Shown one piece after another: positions 53,047 to 61,499 of a DNA stretch of 64,000 nt. The position numbers and the translations under genes are program-made. Numbering within the stretch: the stretch's first letter is position 1; every line of letters starts with the position of its first letter. The stretch covers positions 186,001 to 250,000 of the forward strand of contig JACJXR010000002.1 in assembly GCA_020636505.1 (NCBI GenBank). The letters are read 5' to 3'. This DNA comes from Chitinophagales bacterium (lineage in GTDB: Bacteria > Bacteroidota > Bacteroidia > Chitinophagales > Chitinophagaceae). The notes beneath the pieces were generated by a model, which worked only from the letters and a program-made list of their open reading frames with translations, did no database searches and was not told the DNA's origin.

Positions 53047-53476
53047 CGCAGAGAGAAGAAAAACAGCTAAAGAGGAAAAGATAGAACAGCTCAGGAAGAT
53101 ACGCTGGGTTGACAAGTATCATACGTTCCATAAAATAGTACCGGGTGTAGACGATTCATCCGAAGAACAGAAAGATGCCATCAATACCATTGTAGAAGAC
53201 TGCTGTACTGAATTGATAAGGATATACAACGGCAAGAAAAAACCTACAAAAGAGAAGATAAAGAAAACTATCCTACGCTACATGGATATGATATCCTATG
53301 CCGATGTAAATACCGAAAACAAGGACTTTGGATATGAGCTATGTTGGTATATCGGAGAAAAAGTAGGAATCGATATTCGTAAGTATACCAAGACCAAGGT
53401 TTATGGTTATTGGAGTATTGACAACGGAAAACTTAAGATCATCAATCGCAGAGGCAAAAAGCCCGAAAAAGACTAG
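53033..53476 (+). CDS. Hypothetical protein, DUF4844-like
   Basis: The 147-residue product is helical and basic at its ends. The middle (EDCCTELIRIYNG, then KKTILRYMDMI and GYELCWYIGEKVGID) resembles DUF4844 proteins; this is a tentative match. It overlaps the YdcF-like gene by 14 bases, so the two are coupled. Its stop interlocks by 4 bases (CTAG) with the convergent racemase gene. Confidence 0.6.
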   Translation: MQFVNAERRKTAKEEKIEQLRKIRWVDKYHTFHKIVPGVDDSSEEQKDAINTIVEDCCTELIRIYNGKKKPTKEKIKKTILRYMDMISYADVNTENKDFGYELCWYIGEKVGIDIRKYTKTKVYGYWSIDNGKLKIINRRGKKPEKD

Positions 53477-54600
53477 GTCGATTCTTTCTCGAGCAGCTTT
53501 GTATTGTTACCGTGTACCAATACATGCTCATTGACCACCTTCTTTGTAACGTATACCGAATTCATTACCCTAAGGATACCCATATAGGTCATATTGAACT
53601 CCAACAGGTCGCCAACTTTGTACTTTTTAGGATTGGTTCCTAGGTCTACAACAATCATATCTGAGCTTTCGCCCACCAATTCGATTTTATCGTCAGTAGG
53701 TTTTAAATGTGTCGATTCTATATCCAATAAGCCCAAGTCTATTATTGCACGATATGAACTTTCGGACGCTTGGCTCGTATCAAATTCGGGAGAATCACCT
53801 GTAAGGTTATAGCCTATCTCACCCATTGGTACACTTGGCTTTTCATTCAACTCTATTATCTCTGCATAGAGTTTGAACACATCGCCATGCATTTGATCGA
53901 AAGGCTTGTTGTGGTACACATCAGTACCGAGAAACAAAGTCTCTCCCACACGAAAGTGATTCACTCCATTGGGTAACAGGTTTTGAAATATCAACGGAAT
54001 CGTAACAGATGAACCTCCTGAAACATAGGGTATCTTCTTATTGAACTTCGCCTCTATCAACTCTTTATACAAACTCAGTTGTATCAGCTTGTCGTGATTG
54101 GGCAAAACACCATACATACAAGTAAGATTGGTGCCTATACCTATCACGTCGATATTAGGCAACTCAAACACCTTTGCATAGAAGTCCATAAAATCATCTC
54201 TCATCACACCTTCTCTCAACTCGCCCAACTCTATCATGATAATGACCTTATGCAGCTTGTCTTGTGCAACTGCTTCTTGAGAAAGCAGCTTTATTGTATC
54301 ATACTCTGTATTGAAGCTGACATCTGCATATTGTACGATGTTCTTTATGGAACGTTTTGCGGGAGGTTTAATATAAGCCGTTTCCACATTCGGGTTTATC
54401 GCTTTGATTCGCTTAAGGTTGGTTACCCGTGAATCACAAGCCTCCGTAATACCCAGTTTAATAAGCACATCAAGGTATGTTTTGTTCCCACACAACATTT
54501 TCGATACAACAGACCATTTAATGTTATGCTTCTCGAACAATTCATCAAGATATGTAAAGTTCTTCTTGAGTTTAGCCGCATCCAATGTAACAAACGCCAT
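53473..54600 (-). CDS. PLP-dependent amino-acid racemase (alanine/ornithine racemase family)
   Basis: This 375-residue fold-type III PLP enzyme has the Schiff-base Lys34 in WSVVSKMLCG. It shows VSGGSSVTIPL and VNHFRVGETLFLG, as in the ornithine-racemase group of alanine racemase-like proteins. It would interconvert L- and D-forms of an amino acid; the substrate is not certain. It lies one base after the GNAT gene on the same strand, so they are an operon, and a GNAT-nitrilase gene is farther upstream. Its stop codon interlocks by 4 bases with the convergent gene. Confidence 0.85.
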   Translation of the reverse strand: MAFVTLDAAKLKKNFTYLDELFEKHNIKWSVVSKMLCGNKTYLDVLIKLGITEACDSRVTNLKRIKAINPNVETAYIKPPAKRSIKNIVQYADVSFNTEYDTIKLLSQEAVAQDKLHKVIIMIELGELREGVMRDDFMDFYAKVFELPNIDVIGIGTNLTCMYGVLPNHDKLIQLSLYKELIEAKFNKKIPYVSGGSSVTIPLIFQNLLPNGVNHFRVGETLFLGTDVYHNKPFDQMHGDVFKLYAEIIELNEKPSVPMGEIGYNLTGDSPEFDTSQASESSYRAIIDLGLLDIESTHLKPTDDKIELVGESSDMIVVDLGTNPKKYKVGDLLEFNMTYMGILRVMNSVYVTKKVVNEHVLVHGNNTKLLEKEST

Positions 54601-54601
54601 A

Positions 54602-55042
54602 CTATCCTTTTTTATACCTCATTTCCAAATACTTGTTCGTAAAGCCCAGCTTTTGATACAAATGACGAGCTGGATTGTCAGGCTCTACGTGCAGCGCAAC
54701 ATCTCCATTGGCAGTATCCATGGCTTTCAACATAAGTTGCTTGCCTACACCCTTACCACGATAGTCTTTATGTGTGGCTATATATACCAATATATTCTCC
54801 GGGATGTAGCCTTTCATTCCTGTTTCGTTTACCACAACCGCTCCAACAACATTACCGTTATCAGAAGTTGACAAGATAAACCCACCCGGATTCCCTCCTT
54901 TACCAAGTGAGTAATCCATGGCTTTGGCTATATCTTCTTTTGCATCCCCGAACTGGTCTAGATGCTCAAAAAGAAAATCTCTGATAACACTGAATTCATT
55001 GTCATTTAAATCCTCTACCGATTTGTACGTATTGATTTCCAT
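54602..55042 (-). CDS. GNAT-family N-acetyltransferase
   Basis: This 146-residue acetyltransferase has the acetyl-CoA motif DYRGKGVGKQLM and the C-terminal LYQKLGFTNKYLEMRY, which is typical of the GNAT fold. The acceptor cannot be told from sequence. It is followed one base later by the racemase gene, so D-amino-acid acetylation is a possible role; that is inferred from the neighbour only. Confidence 0.82.
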   Translation of the reverse strand: MEINTYKSVEDLNDNEFSVIRDFLFEHLDQFGDAKEDIAKAMDYSLGKGGNPGGFILSTSDNGNVVGAVVVNETGMKGYIPENILVYIATHKDYRGKGVGKQLMLKAMDTANGDVALHVEPDNPARHLYQKLGFTNKYLEMRYKKG

Positions 55043-55212
55043 CCTTTTAGATTATTTACAATTCGGACTATAACTTGAACGTATTGGCTGATATACAATT
55101 CAACCCTAAAAAATGTTTACCCTAAAGTGTACTATGCAAAGTATTACAAGATGTGCCGTCCGAATGTATGGGTAAAATACTTTGTAACGTTGCAAAGTTA
55201 CTAAATATTTTT

Positions 55213-55242
55213 TTAAGCTGATTTTTAGGCAAATCAGCTTAA
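55213..55242. repeat. Inverted repeat in the gap between the GNAT genes
   Basis: A 12-bp stem TTAAGCTGATTT/AAATCAGCTTAA with a 6-base loop. No T-run follows on either strand, so it is not a typical terminator. A TGTAACGTT...GTTAC element lies just upstream at 55183-55201. Confidence 0.45.
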
Positions 55243-55264
55243 AATTGTCAACAATACATTGATA

Positions 55265-56779
55265 CTATTTCAATCTAAGATCGTAGAAGTCTTTGCGTCT
55301 GTCTTTCAAATTGCGTACACTGCCGTATGTATGCAGCTCATCGAGCAACTGAAGGTCCACATCGGCTATCAACACCATTTCTGTATTGGGAGTTGCTTCA
55401 CTCTTCACACCATTTGCAGGAAAGGCAAAATCACAAGGTGTAAACACCGCCGATTGAGAATAGGAAATATCCATATTCTCCACTTTAGGCAAGTTTCCTA
55501 CACTACCTGTTATAGCTACAAAACACTCATTCTCAATGGCACGTGCCATGGCACATGTACGAACACGCATGTACGCATTTTGTGTATCGGTGAGAAATGG
55601 AACAAAAAGTATCTGCATACCTTCTTCGGCAAGCAGTCGAGCCAATTCGGGGAATTCCACATCGTAACATATCAGCACACCAATCTTGCCTGCATCTGTA
55701 TCGTACACCTTCAATGTATTACCACCACGTATACCCCATGCCTTAGCCTCATCCGGAGTGATGTGTATTTTCTCATATTGGTCTATGTTCCCATTACGGT
55801 GGCAGATATACCCTATGTTCTTGAGTTTGTCCTCTTCCAAGCTAGGCAAACTACCCGTGATGATGTTCACATTGTACTTGATGGCCAACTCCTTGAACTT
55901 GTTTTTTATTTGAGGAGTATATTGAGCCAACCCACGCATGGCATCTGCCTCATCCAAATCGTTGAATTCTGCCAATAGCGGACCGTTGAACAACTCGGGC
56001 ATCAAAGCAAAATCACTTTTGTATGCAGAAATGGAATCAATGAAGTATTCCAACTGACTGAACATCTCTTCCAGCGAACCATATGGGCGCATCTGCCATT
56101 GAATCAACCCAAGACGCACATAAGTTTTATTGGAGAACGTCGGTTTATCCGGTGGAGAATAGTAAACGTTGTCCCATTGCAAGAGTGTACCATACTCAAG
56201 GCTTTGGTTGTCCTCAGGCATATACCCCTTTATCACTTTCTTTACGTGAAAGTCATTGGACAATTGGAAAGTAAGTACAGGATCGTATATCTCCTTCTGC
56301 CTCACTTTCTGCATATACTCTTTTGGAGACATCTCATCGGCATGCTTGTGATAATTCGGTATACGCCCGCCGAATATTATGGCGCTGAGGTTCAATTCTT
56401 CACAAAGCTCCTTTCGTGCATCGTACAATCTGCGTCCCAGTCGCAAACCACGATAGTCAGGATGGATGAATATTTCAATACCGTACAACACATCTCCATC
56501 GTCATCGTGTGTATTGAATGTATAGTTACCTGTGATTTGTTGGTAGGTATGTTTGTCGCCAAACTTGTCATATTTCACTATCAACGAAAGCGCACATCCC
56601 ACAACCATGCCATCTGCTTTTATCACAATCTGCCCTTCAGGAAAGCGATGTATCAAATTTTCGATGGTCGGCAAACTCCAATAACTTCCTTGCCAGCCCG
56701 GATATGCCGCCTTCATGGCTTCCAACAGTTGTTGATAATCTTCAATGGATAAATGTCCCAGTTCTATATGCTTAACCAT
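55265..56779 (-). CDS. GNAT acetyltransferase-carbon-nitrogen hydrolase fusion
   Basis: This 504-residue protein joins an N-terminal GNAT domain (about 1-195, acetyl-CoA motif DYRGLRLGRRLYD) to a C-terminal nitrilase-superfamily amidase. The amidase triad is Glu262 (LMPELFNGP), Lys337 (YEKIHITPDE) and Cys371 (LICYDVEFPE). Such fusions are widespread in Bacteroidota; the substrate is not known. It lies on the same strand as the GNAT and racemase genes, 222 bases upstream of them. Confidence 0.9.
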   Translation of the reverse strand: MVKHIELGHLSIEDYQQLLEAMKAAYPGWQGSYWSLPTIENLIHRFPEGQIVIKADGMVVGCALSLIVKYDKFGDKHTYQQITGNYTFNTHDDDGDVLYGIEIFIHPDYRGLRLGRRLYDARKELCEELNLSAIIFGGRIPNYHKHADEMSPKEYMQKVRQKEIYDPVLTFQLSNDFHVKKVIKGYMPEDNQSLEYGTLLQWDNVYYSPPDKPTFSNKTYVRLGLIQWQMRPYGSLEEMFSQLEYFIDSISAYKSDFALMPELFNGPLLAEFNDLDEADAMRGLAQYTPQIKNKFKELAIKYNVNIITGSLPSLEEDKLKNIGYICHRNGNIDQYEKIHITPDEAKAWGIRGGNTLKVYDTDAGKIGVLICYDVEFPELARLLAEEGMQILFVPFLTDTQNAYMRVRTCAMARAIENECFVAITGSVGNLPKVENMDISYSQSAVFTPCDFAFPANGVKSEATPNTEMVLIADVDLQLLDELHTYGSVRNLKDRRKDFYDLRLK

Positions 56780-56910
56780 ACCTTATAAATCTTCATAAAA
56801 ATTAAGAAATTCCGAAAAGGAAATAACAATAACAACAGAGAATAAATATTGTTTTTATAACCGACAGAAAGACAATATCATATATGTCATGAGTTTATAC
56901 AATAGAAGAT

Positions 56911-57675
56911 ATGGATAATATCAACTATTATTGTTACTACAACTCAAGAAAAGTGATGAAAGAAGCTATCAAACAAATAGTGAAGAAAATCCCTATAGCC
57001 TTTACCAAAAACCAACAATACGACAAACAGACCAAAAAAGTCATCAAAGAAGTTTGTAGCAGCGACAGTTGTTGCATAGATATAGGTGCGCACAAAGGAG
57101 AAGTTTTGGACATAATGCTCAACAGTGCACCCAACGGAACACATTACGCCTTTGAACCAATACCCCATATGTTCAAAGACTTACAAAAGAAGTATGAGCA
57201 AGTAAGCAATTGCAAGATATTCGACTACGCACTCAGCAACAATACAGGAACTGCCACATTCAACTATGTAATATCCAACCCCTCTTACAGCGGACTTATA
57301 AAGAGGAAATATGATAGAGACAATGAAGAGGATACCACCATCGAAGTAAAAACAGAGCTGCTTGACAATATCATACCCGAGAATTATAAACCCAACCTGA
57401 TAAAAATAGATGTTGAAGGTGGGGAGTTGTTGGTATTGGAGGGAGCAAAAAAGACCATAACACGCACACAACCTACAATAATATTCGAGCATGGGCTCGG
57501 CGCATCGGACTATTACGGCTCTACTCCCGAAAAGGTATTCGAGCTTCTATCCGAATGCGGACTTAGGATATCCACAATGGAAAGATGGTTGAATAACAAG
57601 CCATGCTTCACTCAAGAAGAGTTTACAAAACATTATTATCGCCAACTTGACTATTATTTCATTGCTTATCCTTAA
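56911..57675 (+). CDS. FkbM-family methyltransferase
   Basis: This 254-residue SAM-dependent methyltransferase has the SAM-binding motif CIDIGAHKGEV and YAFEPIPHMFKDL, then LIKIDVEGGELLVLEGA and PTIIFEHG, as in the FkbM family. Members methylate sugar or lipid hydroxyls. The acceptor is unknown. ATG at 56956 (MKEAIKQIVKKIP) is an alternative start, because the first 15 residues are Tyr/Asn-rich and unlike a domain. Confidence 0.85.
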   Translation: MDNINYYCYYNSRKVMKEAIKQIVKKIPIAFTKNQQYDKQTKKVIKEVCSSDSCCIDIGAHKGEVLDIMLNSAPNGTHYAFEPIPHMFKDLQKKYEQVSNCKIFDYALSNNTGTATFNYVISNPSYSGLIKRKYDRDNEEDTTIEVKTELLDNIIPENYKPNLIKIDVEGGELLVLEGAKKTITRTQPTIIFEHGLGASDYYGSTPEKVFELLSECGLRISTMERWLNNKPCFTQEEFTKHYYRQLDYYFIAYP

Positions 57676-57704
57676 TTTAACGGGTAAAACAACATTTAAC
57701 CGGG

Positions 57705-58019
57705 ATGTTAAAAAGCAGTATAGGAGAGTTAAAGTTATCCCCCATCAAAGAAGACGGCATGTTTGTTTTCTTCAATGATTTCATCACCATCAACAGTAAA
57801 GTATCAAAGGGGGACTCTGTAAAGATATTCGTAAAAGAATACAAACAAGCGGATACCAAATTCCAACTGAACAAAGAGTCAGCTGCAAAAGCTTTACTTG
57901 TTGTACGGGGTAAAGAAAAGTTGCAGGACAACATTGTCGGATACGATACGCTCGACCGTCTTTACGATCACGTTACAGCCCTCTACAAAGAGCATTTCTA
58001 CTTCGGCGAAAGCAAATAA
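57705..58019 (+). CDS. Hypothetical protein, co-transcribed with mtgA
   Basis: The 104-residue product has no signal peptide. It is charged and beta-rich (FVFFNDFITINSKVSKGDSV), ending in a helix. It precedes mtgA by 15 bases and is likely in its operon. No family was recognised. Confidence 0.6.
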   Translation: MLKSSIGELKLSPIKEDGMFVFFNDFITINSKVSKGDSVKIFVKEYKQADTKFQLNKESAAKALLVVRGKEKLQDNIVGYDTLDRLYDHVTALYKEHFYFGESK

Positions 58020-58022
58020 AGC

Positions 58023-58028
58023 AGGAGG
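58023..58028 (+). promoter_or_regulatory. Strong ribosome-binding site AGGAGG for mtgA
   Basis: A full AGGAGG lies 6 bases before the mtgA ATG at 58035. Such a site is rare in this window and fixes the start. Confidence 0.75.
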
Positions 58029-58034
58029 TAAGCC

Positions 58035-58730
58035 ATGCTTAAGAAAAGCATTGTATTCATACTTCGCGGCATAGTTTACTTATTTGTTGCCAGCTTGGTA
58101 TATGTATTGGTTTGCAAATGGATATTTCCACCGATAACCATTACTCAAATAGTTTCTGCAGCCGAAGGATATAGTTTGCAACGTGACTATGTATCGTGGG
58201 ATGACATATCTCCTGAAGTCAAGTTGGCTGCAATAGCAAGCGAAGACCAACTATTCCCAACACACAATGGCTTTGACTGGAAGGCTTTAGAAAAAAGCAT
58301 GGACAAGCAAAAAGCCGGACACCAAAAAGGCACTGCAGCCAGCACCATCAGCCAACAAACGGCCAAGAATGTGTTTTTATGGCAAGGCCATGGAAATGCC
58401 AAATACGTAAGAAAAGGTTTTGAGTTCATCTACACCTATCTAATAGAATTTGTGTGGGGTAAGAAGAGGATACTGGAGGTCTACCTTAATGTAGCAGAAA
58501 TGGGTCCCGGAATATTCGGTATAGAAGCAGCCGCCAATGCCTACTTTAAAAAGCCTGCTAAGAAACTAACTGCCAAAGAAGCCGCAATGATAGTGGCTTG
58601 CTTGCCCAACCCAAAAAAATTCACGGTAAAACCCATCAGTAAACGAGTACAATGGAGGTATCCCAATATTCAAAGACAGATGAATAATTTGAAAGGGTAT
58701 CATGCAGTAAAAGAGTTGATATACAAGTAA
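58035..58730 (+). CDS. mtgA: Monofunctional peptidoglycan transglycosylase
   Basis: This 231-residue GT51 enzyme polymerises lipid II into glycan strands. An N-terminal membrane anchor (residues 7-28) is followed by the catalytic Glu in ASEDQLFPTHNGFDW and by GTAASTISQQTAKN and EVYLNVAEMGPGIFGIEAA. Length matches MtgA. It follows an unknown gene by 15 bases. No penicillin-binding domain is fused. Confidence 0.93.
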   Translation: MLKKSIVFILRGIVYLFVASLVYVLVCKWIFPPITITQIVSAAEGYSLQRDYVSWDDISPEVKLAAIASEDQLFPTHNGFDWKALEKSMDKQKAGHQKGTAASTISQQTAKNVFLWQGHGNAKYVRKGFEFIYTYLIEFVWGKKRILEVYLNVAEMGPGIFGIEAAANAYFKKPAKKLTAKEAAMIVACLPNPKKFTVKPISKRVQWRYPNIQRQMNNLKGYHAVKELIYK

Positions 58731-58736
58731 CGTTCT

Positions 58737-58877
58737 CTATTGACGTCTTTTCATTTTCATCTCACGTTGCCAGTTCGCACCTTTTAGCCAACCCACAACC
58801 AATACTGCCGTCATGCCGCTGCCTATCAATGCGACAAGCAACCATAACAATGTCTCTAATGTATTTGTATCTTCCAT
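58737..58877 (-). CDS. 46-residue single-span membrane protein
   Basis: A short minus-strand gene encodes an acidic start (MEDTNTLE), one hydrophobic helix (residues 8-30, LLWLLVALIGSG) and a basic tail ending KMKRRQ. The topology is that of a bitopic miniprotein. It sits in the gap between mtgA and the OmpA-like gene and ends 7 bases after the mtgA stop. The function is unknown. Confidence 0.45.
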   Translation of the reverse strand: MEDTNTLETLLWLLVALIGSGMTAVLVVGWLKGANWQREMKMKRRQ

Positions 58878-59004
58878 GATAATGTATGTTTATTCGAATG
58901 TATGTAAAATACTTTCCGTGTATTTGATGACATATGCACAAATGTTGAAAAGTCACATAGGTTTATCGAGAATAAATTTGTATTTAAGTTTCAGTTAAGT
59001 TTTC

Positions 59005-59904
59005 ATGTTGAGACGTATCGCAATAACATTGTTGTTCTTAATGCAAGTGCTGTCTGCAATTACAGTAGACGCACAAAACAACGATACGGTTAGGCTGTAC
59101 TTCAAACTTGACATTGATGCATTGGACCGAAATACGCGTAACACTGTCGATTCTTTACTTTACAATGACATTGTTTCCTCTTCAGACAAACTTTTGATAG
59201 TAGGCTACACCGACTATATCGGTACAAATGAATACAACAACGACCTATCAATAAGAAGAGCACAGAACGTTAAATCATACCTGTTGAATATGGGTGTTAA
59301 TTCTAATGACATTACACTATGTACTGGCAAAGGTGAAATAGAACGAAACATAGAGCTACCCGACGGATATGCTTCTGACAGACGAGTGGATATTGTACGA
59401 ATCATGAAACCGCCAACACAAAGACCAACTGTAAAAAACAAGATAACCAAAACCCAAACTATCAAGTCTGCACATCAATACGAACCCATCTCCTTCAACT
59501 CTTCCAGCGACTTAGATATCAGCAACATACCGATAGGTCAGCGACTGGTGCTTGACAGAATATTTTTTTATACAGGCAGGCATATGATAACGAGCGAGTC
59601 CATGCCCGAGTTACATCGCCTGTTTCAATTATTGGATGAGAACATCACACTGAAAATAAAAATAGAAGGTCATGTATGTTGTGTTGACCCAACAGTTGAT
59701 GCGCTGGATATAGACACGAAGGAGCAAGCCCTATCCGTTAACAGAGCGAAATTCATCTATCTGTACCTGATAGAAAGAGGAATAGAAAAAGAACGCCTGT
59801 CTTACGAAGGCTTTGGCAAATCAAGGCCACTTAGGCCAAGAGAATTCACTCAAGAGGATCAAGACATGAACAAACGGGTGGAGTTTCGGATCGTCGATAA
59901 ATAA
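59005..59904 (+). CDS. Secreted protein with two OmpA-like domains
   Basis: The 299-residue product has a signal peptide ending VDAQ, then two OmpA C-terminal-like domains. The first, at about 30-135, has IVGYTDYIGTNEYNNDLS and SIRRAQNV. The second, at about 180-297, has LDRIFFYTGRHMI, IEGHVCCVD and the closing NKRVEFRIV. Such domains bind peptidoglycan and hold the outer membrane to the wall. Two in one protein is unusual. No barrel is seen. Confidence 0.85.
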   Translation: MLRRIAITLLFLMQVLSAITVDAQNNDTVRLYFKLDIDALDRNTRNTVDSLLYNDIVSSSDKLLIVGYTDYIGTNEYNNDLSIRRAQNVKSYLLNMGVNSNDITLCTGKGEIERNIELPDGYASDRRVDIVRIMKPPTQRPTVKNKITKTQTIKSAHQYEPISFNSSSDLDISNIPIGQRLVLDRIFFYTGRHMITSESMPELHRLFQLLDENITLKIKIEGHVCCVDPTVDALDIDTKEQALSVNRAKFIYLYLIERGIEKERLSYEGFGKSRPLRPREFTQEDQDMNKRVEFRIVDK

Positions 59905-59909
59905 TGACC

Positions 59910-59917
59910 TACCTTTG
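59910..59917 (+). promoter_or_regulatory. -7 promoter box TACCTTTG for the 99-residue protein gene
   Basis: A perfect TAnnTTTG match 18 bases before the ATG at 59936. It excludes a start at TTG 59915, which lies inside it. Confidence 0.55.
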
Positions 59918-59935
59918 GTAGACAAACCGCCACAT

Positions 59936-60235
59936 ATGGATACACTGTCGCAAACAATGGAGCAACTTCGCAAAGAAGGATATACCGAAGATTTCAACTT
60001 GCATAAAGACTGCCTGGAATGCAGGGCGCACAACTTCAAAATATTTCACGATGAGTTCATCATAGACAAGGTGTTTCGTTTTGAAGGTGAGAGCAATCCA
60101 TCCGATGAGGCAACTTTATATGCAATTTCTTCAACCAAACACAACATAAAGGGTGTCTTAGTGAACGGCGCGGGAATATATACCGACGAAGTAACCGACG
60201 AAATGTTGGAATCTCTGCAAATAAAAAGAAATTAG
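59936..60235 (+). CDS. Uncharacterised small protein (family often labelled PRPP synthetase)
   Basis: The 99-residue product starts MDTLSQTMEQLRKEGYTEDF and contains HKDCLECRAHNFKIF and VFRFEGESNPSDEATLYA. Bacteroidota homologues of this size carry a PRPP-synthetase label, but it is far too short to be that enzyme and shows no PRPP-binding motif. It has no signal peptide. It is followed one base later by the SGNH hydrolase gene. Confidence 0.75.
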   Translation: MDTLSQTMEQLRKEGYTEDFNLHKDCLECRAHNFKIFHDEFIIDKVFRFEGESNPSDEATLYAISSTKHNIKGVLVNGAGIYTDEVTDEMLESLQIKRN

Positions 60236-60236
60236 C

Positions 60237-61499
60237 ATGTATAAACACTTTACACTTATACCAATCATCGGTATACTACTATTATCAACAACAGTCAATG
60301 CACAAAACAGCCGGAAAGTGCTTTTTCTAGGCAACAGTTATACCCAATACAACAACCTACCCAACCTCGTGTCACAAATTGCCACATCAATGGGCGATAC
60401 TCTTGTACAAAGCAGCGTTACACCCGGCGGCCAAACATTTCAAGGGCACTCCACCGATGTAACAGCACAAAATGCCATAAAGCAACAGAAATGGGATATT
60501 GTAGTACTTCAGGAACAAAGCCAAAAACCTGCATTTTCGCCTTCACAAGTTGCAAGCGACGTTTATCCATACGCCCAATCTTTATGCAATTCCATAAGAG
60601 CCAACGATACCTGTACACAACCTATGTTTTACATGACATGGGGCAGAAAGAACGGCGACGCTTCTAACTGTGCATCGTACCCACCTATTTGCACATATGG
60701 TGGCATGCAACAAAGATTACGCGAAAGCTACTTGCAAATGGCACAGGATAACAAAGCACTGACATCTCCTGTTGGGGCTGCATGGAATATGGTACGCGAC
60801 AGCTTGTCTTCTCTGAACCTATATGATGCTGACGAATCACACCCAAGCCTTGCGGGCTCATATCTTGCAGCATGTGTATTCTACGCATCTATATTTCACA
60901 AAAACCCTCATGGCAGTACATTTACTGCCGGCCTATCTGCATCAGATGCTGAGCGTTTGCAATACTTTGCCGGAAAAGTAGTAATGGACAGTCTGAACCA
61001 ATGGCAACAACATGGCAACTATGTTTCAGCAAGTTTCACTTATACCATCGCAGGCGACGGGAGCATAGTTACCAACAACACTTCTGTCAATGGTAAAAGT
61101 TATCTATGGCAAGGACCAAATGCATACACAAGTAGCATGAAGGATCCGGTAATCCCGATTGCCGCTCCGGGTAAATATCCTATAAAACTAACTGTATCCA
61201 ATGACTGCTTCTCTGAGACAAGGATTGATACAGTTGTTGTTCCGGTGGGTATAAATGATGTCAGTGGACATGTGAACAATATCAAGATAGGTTACAACAG
61301 TGGGCAAGTGACTATTACAGATAGTCGCAATGAATACAACACACTACGTATCATCAACACATCAGGGGTTACGGTTAAAACATATGACCTAAGAGAGAAT
61401 AATACCGTAATTGTGAGCGATGTTATTCCGGGGATATACATTTATATGGCGGAAAGCAACACCAAAAGAGATGTAGGTAAAATAGTGGTTCACTTATAA
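60237..61499 (+). CDS. Secreted SGNH hydrolase with T9SS type A-like C-terminus
   Basis: This 420-residue hydrolase has a signal peptide ending VNAQ. The SGNH domain has the nucleophile Ser in FLGNSYTQYNN, and the Asp/His pair near ADESHPSLAGSYLAA. A PKD-like stretch and a C-terminal region (VTITDSRNEYNTLRI to VGKIVVHL) follow, resembling a short type A sorting domain. Members cleave ester bonds in sugars or lipids. It starts one base after the preceding stop and overlaps the convergent Smr gene by 10 bases. Confidence 0.82.
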   Translation: MYKHFTLIPIIGILLLSTTVNAQNSRKVLFLGNSYTQYNNLPNLVSQIATSMGDTLVQSSVTPGGQTFQGHSTDVTAQNAIKQQKWDIVVLQEQSQKPAFSPSQVASDVYPYAQSLCNSIRANDTCTQPMFYMTWGRKNGDASNCASYPPICTYGGMQQRLRESYLQMAQDNKALTSPVGAAWNMVRDSLSSLNLYDADESHPSLAGSYLAACVFYASIFHKNPHGSTFTAGLSASDAERLQYFAGKVVMDSLNQWQQHGNYVSASFTYTIAGDGSIVTNNTSVNGKSYLWQGPNAYTSSMKDPVIPIAAPGKYPIKLTVSNDCFSETRIDTVVVPVGINDVSGHVNNIKIGYNSGQVTITDSRNEYNTLRIINTSGVTVKTYDLRENNTVIVSDVIPGIYIYMAESNTKRDVGKIVVHL

